Source: Mycoplana azooxidifex
GTDB lineage: Bacteria > Pseudomonadota > Alphaproteobacteria > Rhizobiales > Rhizobiaceae
Reading direction: 5' to 3'
Assembly (NCBI RefSeq): GCF_014196765.1
Contig: NZ_JACIEE010000002.1
Location: 186,001-250,000 of the forward strand
Length of the DNA stretch: 64,000 bases
In this document: positions 45,830-53,830 of the stretch, piece by piece
How positions within the stretch are numbered: the stretch's first letter is position 1
Layout of the letters: every line of letters starts with the position of its first letter
Position numbers and translations under genes: made by a program
The notes under the pieces: model-generated
What the model saw: the letters and a program-made list of their open reading frames with translations, nothing else
Database searches by the model: none
Told to the model about the DNA's origin: nothing

Positions 45830-46705
45830 CTACCGACAGTGATCCGCAGGCAGTCGGCCCCCGGCGACTAGCCGGCGGGGACCTTCGGCGGCAGCCGACC
45901 GGTAGACCGTCGGCGGCACGCCGGTGTGCTCGCGGAAGAAGCGGGAAAAGTTTCCCTGCGTGGAGAAGCCGAGGCTGCAGGCCACCGAGATCAGCGTCTC
46001 GTCGGTCGATTGCAGGCAGCGCAGCGCCTCGGCGATCCTGAGCGTGTTCCAATAGACGTTAGGGGTGACGCTCATCTGTTCCTTGAACAGGGCGAAGAAA
46101 TGCGGCCTGGAAAGTCCGACGCTGCGGGCCACCTGGTCGAAGCAGATGCGCTCGCCGACATTGGCCTCCATCAGCGCCAGCGCCTTGCGGATGCGGTAGT
46201 CACGTCCGCCCCGGCAGCCGGCAAGCGCCCGGTTCTTCGGCCGCTCGGCCTCCGCCCTGTCGAGCACGTGATCGATGAAGCGCTCGAGTTCGTAGGCGAC
46301 GAGGTCGTAATCCTCGTCGATCGCCATCAGCCGGGATGTGAGGGTTTCGATATTGCGGGCGATCCAGCCTTCGAGCGGGATGTGCGGGCCGTGGAAGGCC
46401 TCGGTGCCGGCCGGCAGGCCGCGCCGCGCCCTGAGCCAGTCCATGTCGATGTAGAACGCCAGGAACTGCCCCGGCACTTCGCCCTCGGCAAAGACATGAT
46501 TGTGCGGCTCGAACGAGTTGATGCCGATCGCCACGCCGCGTTCGGGCACCAGCGACCGACAGCCGATCGTCATGAGGCCGGGCGCGCCCGATAGCCAGAT
46601 GACGATGTGCGCTTCCGGATGGGCATGGGTGACGAGATTGCCGCCGACATTGAGCAGCGAGACATGGCCGAACGGGCCCCGAAAGAGCCTGATGGATTCT
46701 GTCAT
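45830..46705 (-). CDS. AraC-family transcriptional regulator
   Basis: 291 residues. The N-terminal cupin-like sensor has THAHPEAHIVIWLSGAPG and NSFEPHNHVF with several His residues. The C-terminal double helix-turn-helix (about 180-275) contains VARSVGLSRPHFFALFKEQM and SVACSLGFSTQGNFSRFFRE followed by GVPPTVYR. It lies 104 bases before the SRPBCC gene on the same strand, so it is either the first gene of the operon or its activator. The inducer is probably the aromatic or heterocyclic substrate of the hydroxylase; that is inference. Confidence 0.9.
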   Translation of the reverse strand: MTESIRLFRGPFGHVSLLNVGGNLVTHAHPEAHIVIWLSGAPGLMTIGCRSLVPERGVAIGINSFEPHNHVFAEGEVPGQFLAFYIDMDWLRARRGLPAGTEAFHGPHIPLEGWIARNIETLTSRLMAIDEDYDLVAYELERFIDHVLDRAEAERPKNRALAGCRGGRDYRIRKALALMEANVGERICFDQVARSVGLSRPHFFALFKEQMSVTPNVYWNTLRIAEALRCLQSTDETLISVACSLGFSTQGNFSRFFREHTGVPPTVYRSAAAEGPRRLVAGGRLPADHCR

Positions 46706-46886
46706 GTGTTCCTCCCGCGGATGAAACCTCCCGTTTCGACGTGCTTTCGCCCGCCGTCATCCGCCTGCCGAAGTGTGTGGGCAAGGCCGTGCCCCGTCAA
46801 CCCGGCCTGCGCGGCAGGCGCGCGCCTCCGCCCGCCTGCTGCGAAATTTCAGACGGATCGATTGCACCTGTCCGGAGCCTCGCGCC

Positions 46887-47546
46887 TCAATCCCGGTCGG
46901 GTGCGCCAAGCGGGAAGTATTTCCGATATGGCCGCGCCTCGTCCACGGCGCGGGCGAAGGAGGGGCGGGCGAGCAGGCGTGCGCGGTAGGCCGAAAGGTT
47001 GGTCAGCGCCGGATCGATCGGATGGGTCCAGTCGGCGTAGAACAGCGAAGGTGCGGCGGCGCAGTCCGCAAGGCTGAAATGATCCCCCGTCGCCCATTCG
47101 CGGCCCTCCATGTGCCGGTCCAGCCACTGATAGGCGCGTTCCAGCATCGTGCGGGCCTCAGTGACGCCGTAGGGATCGCGGTCGGCCTCGGACCGGATCG
47201 CGTTGAAGACGACCTTCTGCTGCGGCGTGCTGACATAGTTGTCGAAGATGCGGTCCAGCATGCGCACCTCGATCGCCGCGGCCGGATCCTCCGGTATCGG
47301 CTTGAACGGGCCGGGTCGGGCAAATGCCACATATTCGACGATGACGCTCGCCTCCAGCAGCGTCCTGTCGCCGTCGACGAGGATGGGAAACCGCTTCACC
47401 GGCCACAGTGCCTCGAATTCGTGCAGGATCTCAGGCTCCTCCGGGCTGAGCATGCGGAACTCGAAGGGCGTCTCGTTCTCGTAGAGCGCCACCAGCGCCT
47501 TCTGGCAATAGGACGAGAATGGATGTGCATATAGGATAAGGCTCAC
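46887..47546 (-). CDS. Glutathione S-transferase family protein
   Basis: 219 residues. The thioredoxin-like N-terminal domain starts MSLILYAHPFSSYCQKALVA and has the cis-Pro and glutathione-binding segment VKRFPILVDGDRTLLEASVI. The C-terminal all-helical domain has the conserved GDHFSLADCAAAPSLFY with the structural Asp. The FSSYC stretch offers Ser and Cys as candidate catalytic residues. It lies upstream of the AraC gene, reading the same way, but 181 bases apart, so it is likely a separate unit. Substrate unknown. Confidence 0.92.
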   Translation of the reverse strand: MSLILYAHPFSSYCQKALVALYENETPFEFRMLSPEEPEILHEFEALWPVKRFPILVDGDRTLLEASVIVEYVAFARPGPFKPIPEDPAAAIEVRMLDRIFDNYVSTPQQKVVFNAIRSEADRDPYGVTEARTMLERAYQWLDRHMEGREWATGDHFSLADCAAAPSLFYADWTHPIDPALTNLSAYRARLLARPSFARAVDEARPYRKYFPLGAPDRD

Positions 47547-47647
47547 GGTTTCCTCCTCGCCTCCCGATCAGGACGGCAGCGTAACAAAACCAATTGCAAT
47601 TTGCAACCGGAAGCTCCGCCGCCATCCGAGACGGGGACACCCCCGCC

Positions 47648-48307
47648 TCAGGTCAGTTTCCGCCGCCGTTCCAGTTCCGCCTCGGTCGGCTGCTCGAATT
47701 CGAACGAGCCGGTCTCAACCGTGCCGGCACGCGTGTATTTGTTGGCGGTGATGCCGGAGGGCGACGTCCTGGAACTTTCGAGCGTCAGGGCGATCGGCGC
47801 GGCGCCGTCCGCAAAGAGCTTCTTGCCGCCGCCGAGCACCACCGGGAACACCGACACATAGAGTTCGTCCACGAGGTCGTGGCGAAACAGCGTCTGCAGA
47901 AGCTCGGTGGAGCCTTGCGTCAGGAGGTTCGGCCCGTCCTCGACCTTCAGCTTCCGCAGTCTTGCGACCACGTCCGGACCGAGCGTGCGGCTGTTCTGCC
48001 AGGTAGGATCGAAGGCCGGGTCGCGCGTGGCGACATATTTGGTGATGCGGTCGAACAGGGTGCCGATCGGATCGTCCGGCGCAGCATAAGGCCAATGGGC
48101 GGCGAAGATGTCGTAGGTCTTGCGCCCGAGCAGGAGGTCGAAGGGCGCAGCGAACATCGCGTCCACGGCCTCGCCCATGGCCTCGTCGAAATAGGGCACG
48201 GCCCAGCCGCCATGCTCAAAGCCGCCGATGGGGTCCTCGTCCGGCCCTCCGGGGGCTTGCATCACGCCATCAAGGCTCGTGAAGGCTCCGACTACGATCT
48301 TGCGCAT
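47648..48307 (-). CDS. Dihydrofolate reductase-like (RibD C-terminal domain) protein
   Basis: 219 residues from ATG 48307, which follows AGGAGA; nine codons upstream are also open. It starts MRKIVVGAFTSLDGVMQAPG, typical of the RibD C-terminal/YwjB-YyaP family, with GRKTYDIFAAHWPYA and LYVSVFPVVLGGGKKLF near the end. The fold binds NADPH. Members are often annotated as dihydrofolate reductase family, but real folate activity is not shown for most. It stands alone upstream of the OMP gene on the opposite strand. Confidence 0.88.
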   Translation of the reverse strand: MRKIVVGAFTSLDGVMQAPGGPDEDPIGGFEHGGWAVPYFDEAMGEAVDAMFAAPFDLLLGRKTYDIFAAHWPYAAPDDPIGTLFDRITKYVATRDPAFDPTWQNSRTLGPDVVARLRKLKVEDGPNLLTQGSTELLQTLFRHDLVDELYVSVFPVVLGGGKKLFADGAAPIALTLESSRTSPSGITANKYTRAGTVETGSFEFEQPTEAELERRRKLT

Positions 48308-48656
48308 GTCCGTTCTCCTGTTGCGTTCGAGCATCCGGTCCCATGAAAGACGGTTGCGATAGGACGATCCCGACCAGGGCGGCCGACAAATTGGTTACCG
48401 ACCGGCTTCGTCGCCTCGTGCCAGGATGCACGTTTCATGGCGATCTGTGCGTGATTTCCGTCGCATCCGGCCACCGATTTCCGCAAAGGCGCCGCCCGGC
48501 CGCCGGATTTGCTTGTCAAGTGCGGCGCAAATTGGTGTCATCCCTGTGCGTCGATATCCGTGATTCGACGACGTCCGGTGCGGCAGTGGGGACTGTGCCT
48601 GCCGGGAAGACTGCCGTCACGTGTAAACGATCGCCGCGCGACCTCTGGAGGGACAT
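48308..48656. other. Divergent intergenic region upstream of the outer-membrane protein
   Basis: 349 bases. TTGTCA and TGTCAT about 17 bases apart near 48512-48540 could be a weak sigma-70 promoter for the plus-strand gene. I see no EcfG, FNR or other recognised site and no convincing gene. Confidence 0.4.
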
Positions 48657-49448
48657 ATGACGCATCGCATCGCAGCCACCATTTTCTGCGTAGGGCTCTG
48701 CATGTTGGGACAGGGCGCCGCCGCGGCGGATCCCGCCCCCGTCATGACGCCGGAACCGCAGCAGGTAGAAACCGAGAGCGGCTGGACCTTCACCTTCGCG
48801 CCCTATTTCTGGGCGGCCGGCCTTTCCGGCGACGTTGCCAGTTTCGGCCTGCCCGCGGTCCACGTCGATTCGTCGTTCAGCGACCTCCTAGATTATCTCG
48901 AATTCGGCGCGATGGCGATCGGCGAGGCGCGCTACGGCCGCTACAGCATCGTCAGCGATGTCATGTACTCGAAGATCGCCGGCAGTGCCGCAACGCCGAG
49001 GGGCATCCTCGCCGAGGAGGCCGAGGTCGATTCCGAGACCTTTGCCGGCTTCCTGGGCGTCGGCTATTCCGTGCTGGAGGACAGCGCCGGCCACCTCGAC
49101 CTCATCGGTGGCATCCGCGTCTGGTCCGTCGATACGACGATTTCCTTCAGCGGCGGCCTGCTCGACGGCCACTCGGCCAGCGACGGCGACACCTGGGTGG
49201 ACGGCATGGGCGGCGTGCGCGGGGTCTATTCGATCACGCCGAATTTCTACGTCACCGGCTGGGGACTGGTCGGCGGAGGCGGCGCGGATATCGACTGGGA
49301 TGTCGCAGCCGCGGTCGGCTACAAGTTCAACGACACGTTCTCCTCCCTGGTGGGCTACCGCGCACTGGGTGTGGATTATAGCAACGACGGCTTCGAGTTC
49401 GACGTCATCCAGCAGGGCCCCATCATCGGGCTGACGATCCATTTCTGA
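48657..49448 (+). CDS. Outer-membrane beta-barrel protein
   Basis: 263 residues. The signal peptide (MTHRIAATIFCVGLCMLGQG) ends at AAAA-DPAP. The mature part alternates aromatic and small residues in short strands (GWTFTFAPYFWAAGLSGDV, GRYSIVSDVMYSKIAG, FYVTGWGLVGGGG), and the last strand ends in a terminal Phe (IIGLTIHF), the outer-membrane insertion signal. There are about eight to ten strands, so it is a small barrel. CTGGAGGG precedes the ATG. A strong bidirectional hairpin follows. Function unknown. Confidence 0.8.
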   Translation: MTHRIAATIFCVGLCMLGQGAAAADPAPVMTPEPQQVETESGWTFTFAPYFWAAGLSGDVASFGLPAVHVDSSFSDLLDYLEFGAMAIGEARYGRYSIVSDVMYSKIAGSAATPRGILAEEAEVDSETFAGFLGVGYSVLEDSAGHLDLIGGIRVWSVDTTISFSGGLLDGHSASDGDTWVDGMGGVRGVYSITPNFYVTGWGLVGGGGADIDWDVAAAVGYKFNDTFSSLVGYRALGVDYSNDGFEFDVIQQGPIIGLTIHF

Positions 49449-49485
49449 ACGTTTCAGGCGCAGCCGTGGCGGAACCAACAATGCA

Positions 49486-49514
49486 GCAAGGGCCGGTCGA
49501 TGACCGGCCCTTGC
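49486..49514. terminator. Bidirectional terminator hairpin
   Basis: Perfect 13-bp inverted repeat GCAAGGGCCGGTC / GACCGGCCCTTGC with a 3-base loop, followed by GCGCGTTTT on the plus strand. It lies between the converging outer-membrane and aminotransferase genes. Confidence 0.85.
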
Positions 49515-49533
49515 GCGTTTTCCGTGAGAGGAC

Positions 49534-50871
49534 TTATTGCGCCCGCTTCAGCGCCTCGCCCAGCACCGAGACGATTTCCTCGAAGTGTTTCTTCTCGGCG
49601 ATCAGCGGCGGCGAGAAGGCGATGATGTCGCCGGTGACGCGGATCAAGAGGCCCTTTTCGAAGCAGTCGACGAAGACGTCGTAGGCGCGCGCGCCCACCG
49701 CACCGTCGCGCGAGGAAAGCTCGATGCCGGCGATCAGGCCGATCGTGCGGATGTCGATCACGTGCGGCAAACCCTTCAGCGAGTGCATCGCCTCGTGCCA
49801 GTCCGCCTGCAGTTCGGCCGCGCGCGTGAGCAGGCCCTCGTCGCGATAGATGTCGAGGGTGGCAAGGCCGGCGGCGCAGGCGGCCGGGTGGCCGGAATAG
49901 GTATAGCCGTGGAACAGCTCGATCGCGCCCTCCGGCCCCTGCATCAGCGCGTCGTGCACCTTGCGGCTGGTGAAGACCGCGCCCATCGGGATCGCGCCGT
50001 TGGTCAGCCCCTTGGCGGTGGTGACGACATCGGGGGTGACGTTGAAGAAGTCGGTTGCGAACGGTGCGCCGAGGCGGCCGAAGCCGGTGATGACCTCGTC
50101 GAAGATCAGGATGATGCCGTGTCTGTCGCAGATCGCCCGCAGGCGCTCCAGGTAACCCTTCGGCGGCACCAGCACGCCGGTGGAGCCTGCGACAGGCTCG
50201 ACGATGCAGGCGGCGATCGTCTCCGCGCCATGCAGCGCGACCAGCCGCTCCAGGTCGTCCGCGAGCTCGGCGCCGTGTTCGGGCTGGCCCTTCACATAGG
50301 CGTTCTTCGAGAGATCGTGCGTGTGGCGCAGGTGGTCGGAGCCGGGAAGCTGCGGGAAGACCCGGCGGTTGTTGACCAGCCCGCCGACGGAGATGCCGCC
50401 GAAGCCAACGCCGTGATAGCCGCGCTCGCGGCCGATCAGGCGCGTGCGCGTGCCCTGGCCGATGGCGCGCTGGTAGGCGACCGCGATCTTCAGCGCGGTA
50501 TCGACCGATTCCGAGCCGGACCCGGTAAAGAAGACGCGGTCGAGCCTGGCGCCTTCCGGCCCCGGCGCGATCTCGGCCAGTCGCTCGGCGAAGTCGAAGG
50601 CGATCGGGTGGCCCATCTGGAAGGAGGGGGCAAAATCCAGTGTCGACAGCTGCCGCTCGACGGCGGAAGCGATCTGCCGGCGGCCGTGGCCGGCATTGAC
50701 GCACCACAGGCCCGCGGTTCCGTCGAGCACGGTGCGGCCGTCATTGGTGGTGTAGTGCATGCCCTCGGCGCCGGCGAGCAGGCGGGGCGCCGCCTTGAAC
50801 TGGCGGTTGGCGGTGAACGGCATCCAGTAGCTGTCGAGCACGGGCGCGTTGGGCTTGTTGTGAACGTTCAT
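49534..50871 (-). CDS. Class III aminotransferase, beta-alanine (omega-amino acid):pyruvate type
   Basis: 445 residues from ATG 50871, preceded by GAGGAGAT; the longer upstream frame is not protein-like. It opens NAPVLDSYWMPFTANRQFKA, as omega-amino acid:pyruvate transaminases do. The PLP site has FTGSGSESVDTALKIA, the Asp in ILIFDEVITGFGRLG and the lysine in VTTAKGLTNGAIPMGAVF. It moves an amino group from beta-alanine or another omega-amine to pyruvate. It is divergent from an XRE-cupin regulator of the kind that controls amine catabolism, which supports a degradative role. Confidence 0.92.
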   Translation of the reverse strand: MNVHNKPNAPVLDSYWMPFTANRQFKAAPRLLAGAEGMHYTTNDGRTVLDGTAGLWCVNAGHGRRQIASAVERQLSTLDFAPSFQMGHPIAFDFAERLAEIAPGPEGARLDRVFFTGSGSESVDTALKIAVAYQRAIGQGTRTRLIGRERGYHGVGFGGISVGGLVNNRRVFPQLPGSDHLRHTHDLSKNAYVKGQPEHGAELADDLERLVALHGAETIAACIVEPVAGSTGVLVPPKGYLERLRAICDRHGIILIFDEVITGFGRLGAPFATDFFNVTPDVVTTAKGLTNGAIPMGAVFTSRKVHDALMQGPEGAIELFHGYTYSGHPAACAAGLATLDIYRDEGLLTRAAELQADWHEAMHSLKGLPHVIDIRTIGLIAGIELSSRDGAVGARAYDVFVDCFEKGLLIRVTGDIIAFSPPLIAEKKHFEEIVSVLGEALKRAQ

Positions 50872-50980
50872 GGGGATCTCCTCTGGCTGGCGGGATTGAG
50901 GCCATGCTTTGCGATCTTGAACAAGTCCTTTTCTGCCTGCTATGAAGTCATTGAAAAATATGGATCGGATGCGCCCGGTT

Positions 50981-50994
50981 TTCGATATTTCGAA
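50981..50994. promoter_or_regulatory. Inverted repeat between aminotransferase and XRE-cupin genes
   Basis: TTCGA-TATT-TCGAA, perfect 5-bp arms with a 4-base centre, inside the divergent promoter region. A partly related TTGAAAAATAT lies 30 bases to the left. Likely operator of the XRE-cupin regulator. Confidence 0.45.
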
Positions 50995-51035
50995 CAAGCC
51001 AAACAGGCCGCAGTTGCAGCGTCGCGGGAGGTGTC

Positions 51036-51584
51036 ATGTCGGTCGACATCGGAAACAGGCTGCGCAGCCTGCGGATCGGGCACGGCCTGTCCCAGCGCGA
51101 ACTCGCAAAGCGGGCCGGGGTGACCAATTCCACCATCTCGCTGATCGAATCCAACGCATCCAACCCCTCGGTCGGGGCGCTGAAGCGCATCCTCGACGGC
51201 ATCCCCATCGGGCTTGCGGAATTCTTCGCCTTCGAGCCCGAGCGCCCGAAGCAGGCCTTCTACCGGGCCGACGAACTCGTCGAGATCGGCAAGGGCCCGA
51301 TCTCCTATCGTCAGGTCGGCGAAAACCTGTTCGGCCGGGCGCTGCAGATCCTCAAGGAGTGCTACCAGCCCGGCGCCGATACCGGCAAGGTGCCGCTGGT
51401 GCATGACGGCGAGGAGGGCGGCATCGTGCTGTCCGGGCGCCTCGAGGTGACGGTCGACGACGAGCGGCGCATCCTCGGCCCCGGCGACGCCTATTATTTC
51501 GAAAGCCGCAGGCCGCACCGCTTCCGCTGCGTCGGGCCGGTGCCCTGCGAGGTCATCAGCGCCTGCACGCCACCCACGTTCTGA
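51036..51584 (+). CDS. XRE-family regulator with C-terminal cupin domain (PuuR-like)
   Basis: 182 residues after GGGAGG. The N-terminal helix-turn-helix (about 5-60) is SLRIGHGLSQRELAKRAGV and STISLIESNASNPSVGALKR. The C-terminal cupin (about 105-180) has the motif PLVHDGEEGGIVLSGRLEVT and GPGDAYYFESRRPHRF. This architecture, as in PuuR, typically represses polyamine or amino acid catabolic genes and is released by the compound. It is divergent from the aminotransferase gene, with an inverted repeat in between. It converges on the cyclase gene with six bases between the stops. Confidence 0.92.
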   Translation: MSVDIGNRLRSLRIGHGLSQRELAKRAGVTNSTISLIESNASNPSVGALKRILDGIPIGLAEFFAFEPERPKQAFYRADELVEIGKGPISYRQVGENLFGRALQILKECYQPGADTGKVPLVHDGEEGGIVLSGRLEVTVDDERRILGPGDAYYFESRRPHRFRCVGPVPCEVISACTPPTF

Positions 51585-51590
51585 GCCGGT

Positions 51591-53570
51591 TCAATTCCCG
51601 GAGGGAAGGGGCCTCGGCGCGAGCGCCTGCGGTTCCCGCTCATCCACCCGGCCGATCACGCCGATGACCTCGTAGAGGTCCAGCTCGGTCGTCCGCCCCT
51701 TCGCCTGTCCCTTTCCGAGCGGACGGAAGCGGATCCTGTCGTGGCACTGCTCGAAGACGGCGCCGCTGGCGAGGATCGTGGTGCCGTAGCTCTTGTTCAT
51801 CCCTTCCAGCCGCGAGGCGACGTTGATGCTGTCGCCCATCGCCGTGTACTGCAGGCGGTCGCTGGCGCCGACGCTGCCGACGACGGCGGTGCCGGTATGG
51901 ATGCCGAAGCGGGTGCGGAATTGCGGAAGGCCGAGTTGGCGCTGCTTCTCGTTGAACGCGTCGATGCGCGCGCGCATCGACAGAGCCCCGCGGCAGGCGT
52001 TCTCGGCGTGGTCGGGATCCGCAGCCGGCGCGTTCCACATGGCGAAAATCGAATCGCCCAGGAACTGGATGATCGTGCCGCCGTGCGCGCTCACCGTATC
52101 GTTGAGGATGTCGAAATACTCCGACAGCATGCTGACGACCTCCTCCGGCGAATGGCGCTCGCTGATGGTGGTGAAGTCATAGATGTCGGTGAAGATGGCG
52201 GTCACGTCCTGGCGCCGCGCCGTCCGGCCGAAATGACCGGACTCCAGCCCCTTGCGCACCAGTTCCTTGGGCACGTAGAGCCCGAAGGTGAAGATCGCAT
52301 CGCGGGCCCGGTTCATCGCGCCGCCGAGGCTGGCGATCTCGCGAACACGCGTCGGCACCTCGATCGGCGTGCGGAAATCGAGGTCCTGCAGGCGGTTGGC
52401 GCTGGTGGTCAGCTGGTGCAGCGACTTGGTGATGAGGTGTGCCAGAAGAAGCGCGCCGAGGATCGCCAGCACGACGATCGCGCCGGAGATGGCAAGCCCC
52501 TGGTACAGCCCGCGGATCGCGGGCGCCATCAGCTCGTCGACCGGTGCCGCGATCACCGCGATGTGGCCGGGAAAGAGGATGGCGCTGTCGACCTGTGAGC
52601 CCAGCACGACCCAGCGCCGTCCGTCGGCCTCCACCAGGCCCATGCTGTCCAGCGATGGCGGCTTGGCCCTGATCGCTTCCAGGAGCGGATCACGCATCGA
52701 GGAGGGGTCGAAGTCCCGCTCGCTCTTGGAGGCGGCGATCGCGTTCATCAGCCGGCGGTCGGAATGGATGAGCGGCCTCTTGTCTGCATCGACGACGAAG
52801 GCGACGGCGCTCGGCGTCAGCCGTTCGCTGGCGATGAAGCGGGTCACGTGGTCGAGCACCACGTCGGCGCCGACGACGATTTCGGGATTGCCCTTGTGCG
52901 CCTGGGAGATGGTCATCCCCAGCGTCCTCGTCGTTGCCATGCTGTAGGGACCGGTGGCGACCGGCCCGCTTCCCCCGGCCGCGGCCCGGTACCACGCGCG
53001 TTGGCGCGGGTCGAAGTCCCATCCGGTCACCGTGCGCCGCAACAGCTGCTTGCCGGCGGCGTCGTAGAACAGGATGTGTCCGATCGGCGCGCCGTCGTTC
53101 GGATTGAGGATGCGCACCGCCATCGCCGCGTTGGGCGGCGCGTTCAGGGCCGTTCGCCAGTCGGTCGACGACAGGTTGACGGCGTGGAAGAAGCCGCCGT
53201 CGGGATAGCCGGCATAGACGCCGTCGATCTGCGGCGAGCGGGCGAGCGCGGCCCTAAGGATCGTCACCTTGTCGGCGATGCGCTCGTCAGGCCCGGCAAG
53301 GAAGGAGTTGGCGATCGAGACGATCAGGTTGACCAGGCCGGATGTCTCGCCGGAGAGGCTCTGCATGCGGGCGATCAGTCGCTCCTCGAAGCCGCGCATA
53401 TGGCCTTCGGCCGTCTCGAAAGCGGCATTGCGGGCGCGATTGAAGTCGATCGCGATCAGCACGCCCGAGACGGCGAGCAGCAGGGAGACCATGACGACGG
53501 CCAAAAGCGTGCGCAGCGATCCGCGCCACACTCCTTTCGCCGGCAATGTCGCCGCGTTCTTCGCGCTCAT
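51591..53570 (-). CDS. Membrane class III adenylate/guanylate cyclase with extracytoplasmic sensor
   Basis: 659 residues. TM1 at about 19-42 (LRTLLAVVMVSLLLAVSGV), a large periplasmic dCache-type sensor (about 50-350; FDPRQRAWYRAAAGGSGPVA is typical), TM2 near 357-380, a HAMP linker and a C-terminal cyclase domain (about 450-630). The catalytic metal aspartates are in FTDIYDFTTISERH near 465 and LGDSIFAMWNAPA near 505. It makes cAMP or cGMP in response to a periplasmic signal. Which nucleotide it makes cannot be decided here. It stands alone, facing away from the RTX gene. Confidence 0.93.
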   Translation of the reverse strand: MSAKNAATLPAKGVWRGSLRTLLAVVMVSLLLAVSGVLIAIDFNRARNAAFETAEGHMRGFEERLIARMQSLSGETSGLVNLIVSIANSFLAGPDERIADKVTILRAALARSPQIDGVYAGYPDGGFFHAVNLSSTDWRTALNAPPNAAMAVRILNPNDGAPIGHILFYDAAGKQLLRRTVTGWDFDPRQRAWYRAAAGGSGPVATGPYSMATTRTLGMTISQAHKGNPEIVVGADVVLDHVTRFIASERLTPSAVAFVVDADKRPLIHSDRRLMNAIAASKSERDFDPSSMRDPLLEAIRAKPPSLDSMGLVEADGRRWVVLGSQVDSAILFPGHIAVIAAPVDELMAPAIRGLYQGLAISGAIVVLAILGALLLAHLITKSLHQLTTSANRLQDLDFRTPIEVPTRVREIASLGGAMNRARDAIFTFGLYVPKELVRKGLESGHFGRTARRQDVTAIFTDIYDFTTISERHSPEEVVSMLSEYFDILNDTVSAHGGTIIQFLGDSIFAMWNAPAADPDHAENACRGALSMRARIDAFNEKQRQLGLPQFRTRFGIHTGTAVVGSVGASDRLQYTAMGDSINVASRLEGMNKSYGTTILASGAVFEQCHDRIRFRPLGKGQAKGRTTELDLYEVIGVIGRVDEREPQALAPRPLPSGN

Positions 53571-53830
53571 CCCAGGCCCCTTGTGTTCCCCGCTCCGCTG
53601 TTGTCCCGCCCGGGCCGACCGACGTTGCGGAAGCCGCCGGTTGCTCGCTCTCGTCCGGCACGGACCGTGAGCGTGATCCTATTGATAAGATTCGCCAAGT
53701 CGCGGCGCAACGCAAAAAGGGCGGAGGCAGCCTTGGGCCTGTTCCCGCAGGAACAACCGGGAGCTGCGCGTTTGTCTAGCAGTGGGCGTGCGCCATGCCG
53801 GCGCTGCAACCTTAACTATCGAGGAAGCCC

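Noticed and set aside
53750-53772. GGAAC...CGTT before the RTX gene as a fifth EcfG promoter
   Set aside because: The spacer is 14 bases, too short for the 16-17 consensus; GTTCC-CGCA-GGAAC at 53741-53754 also makes it part of a small palindrome.
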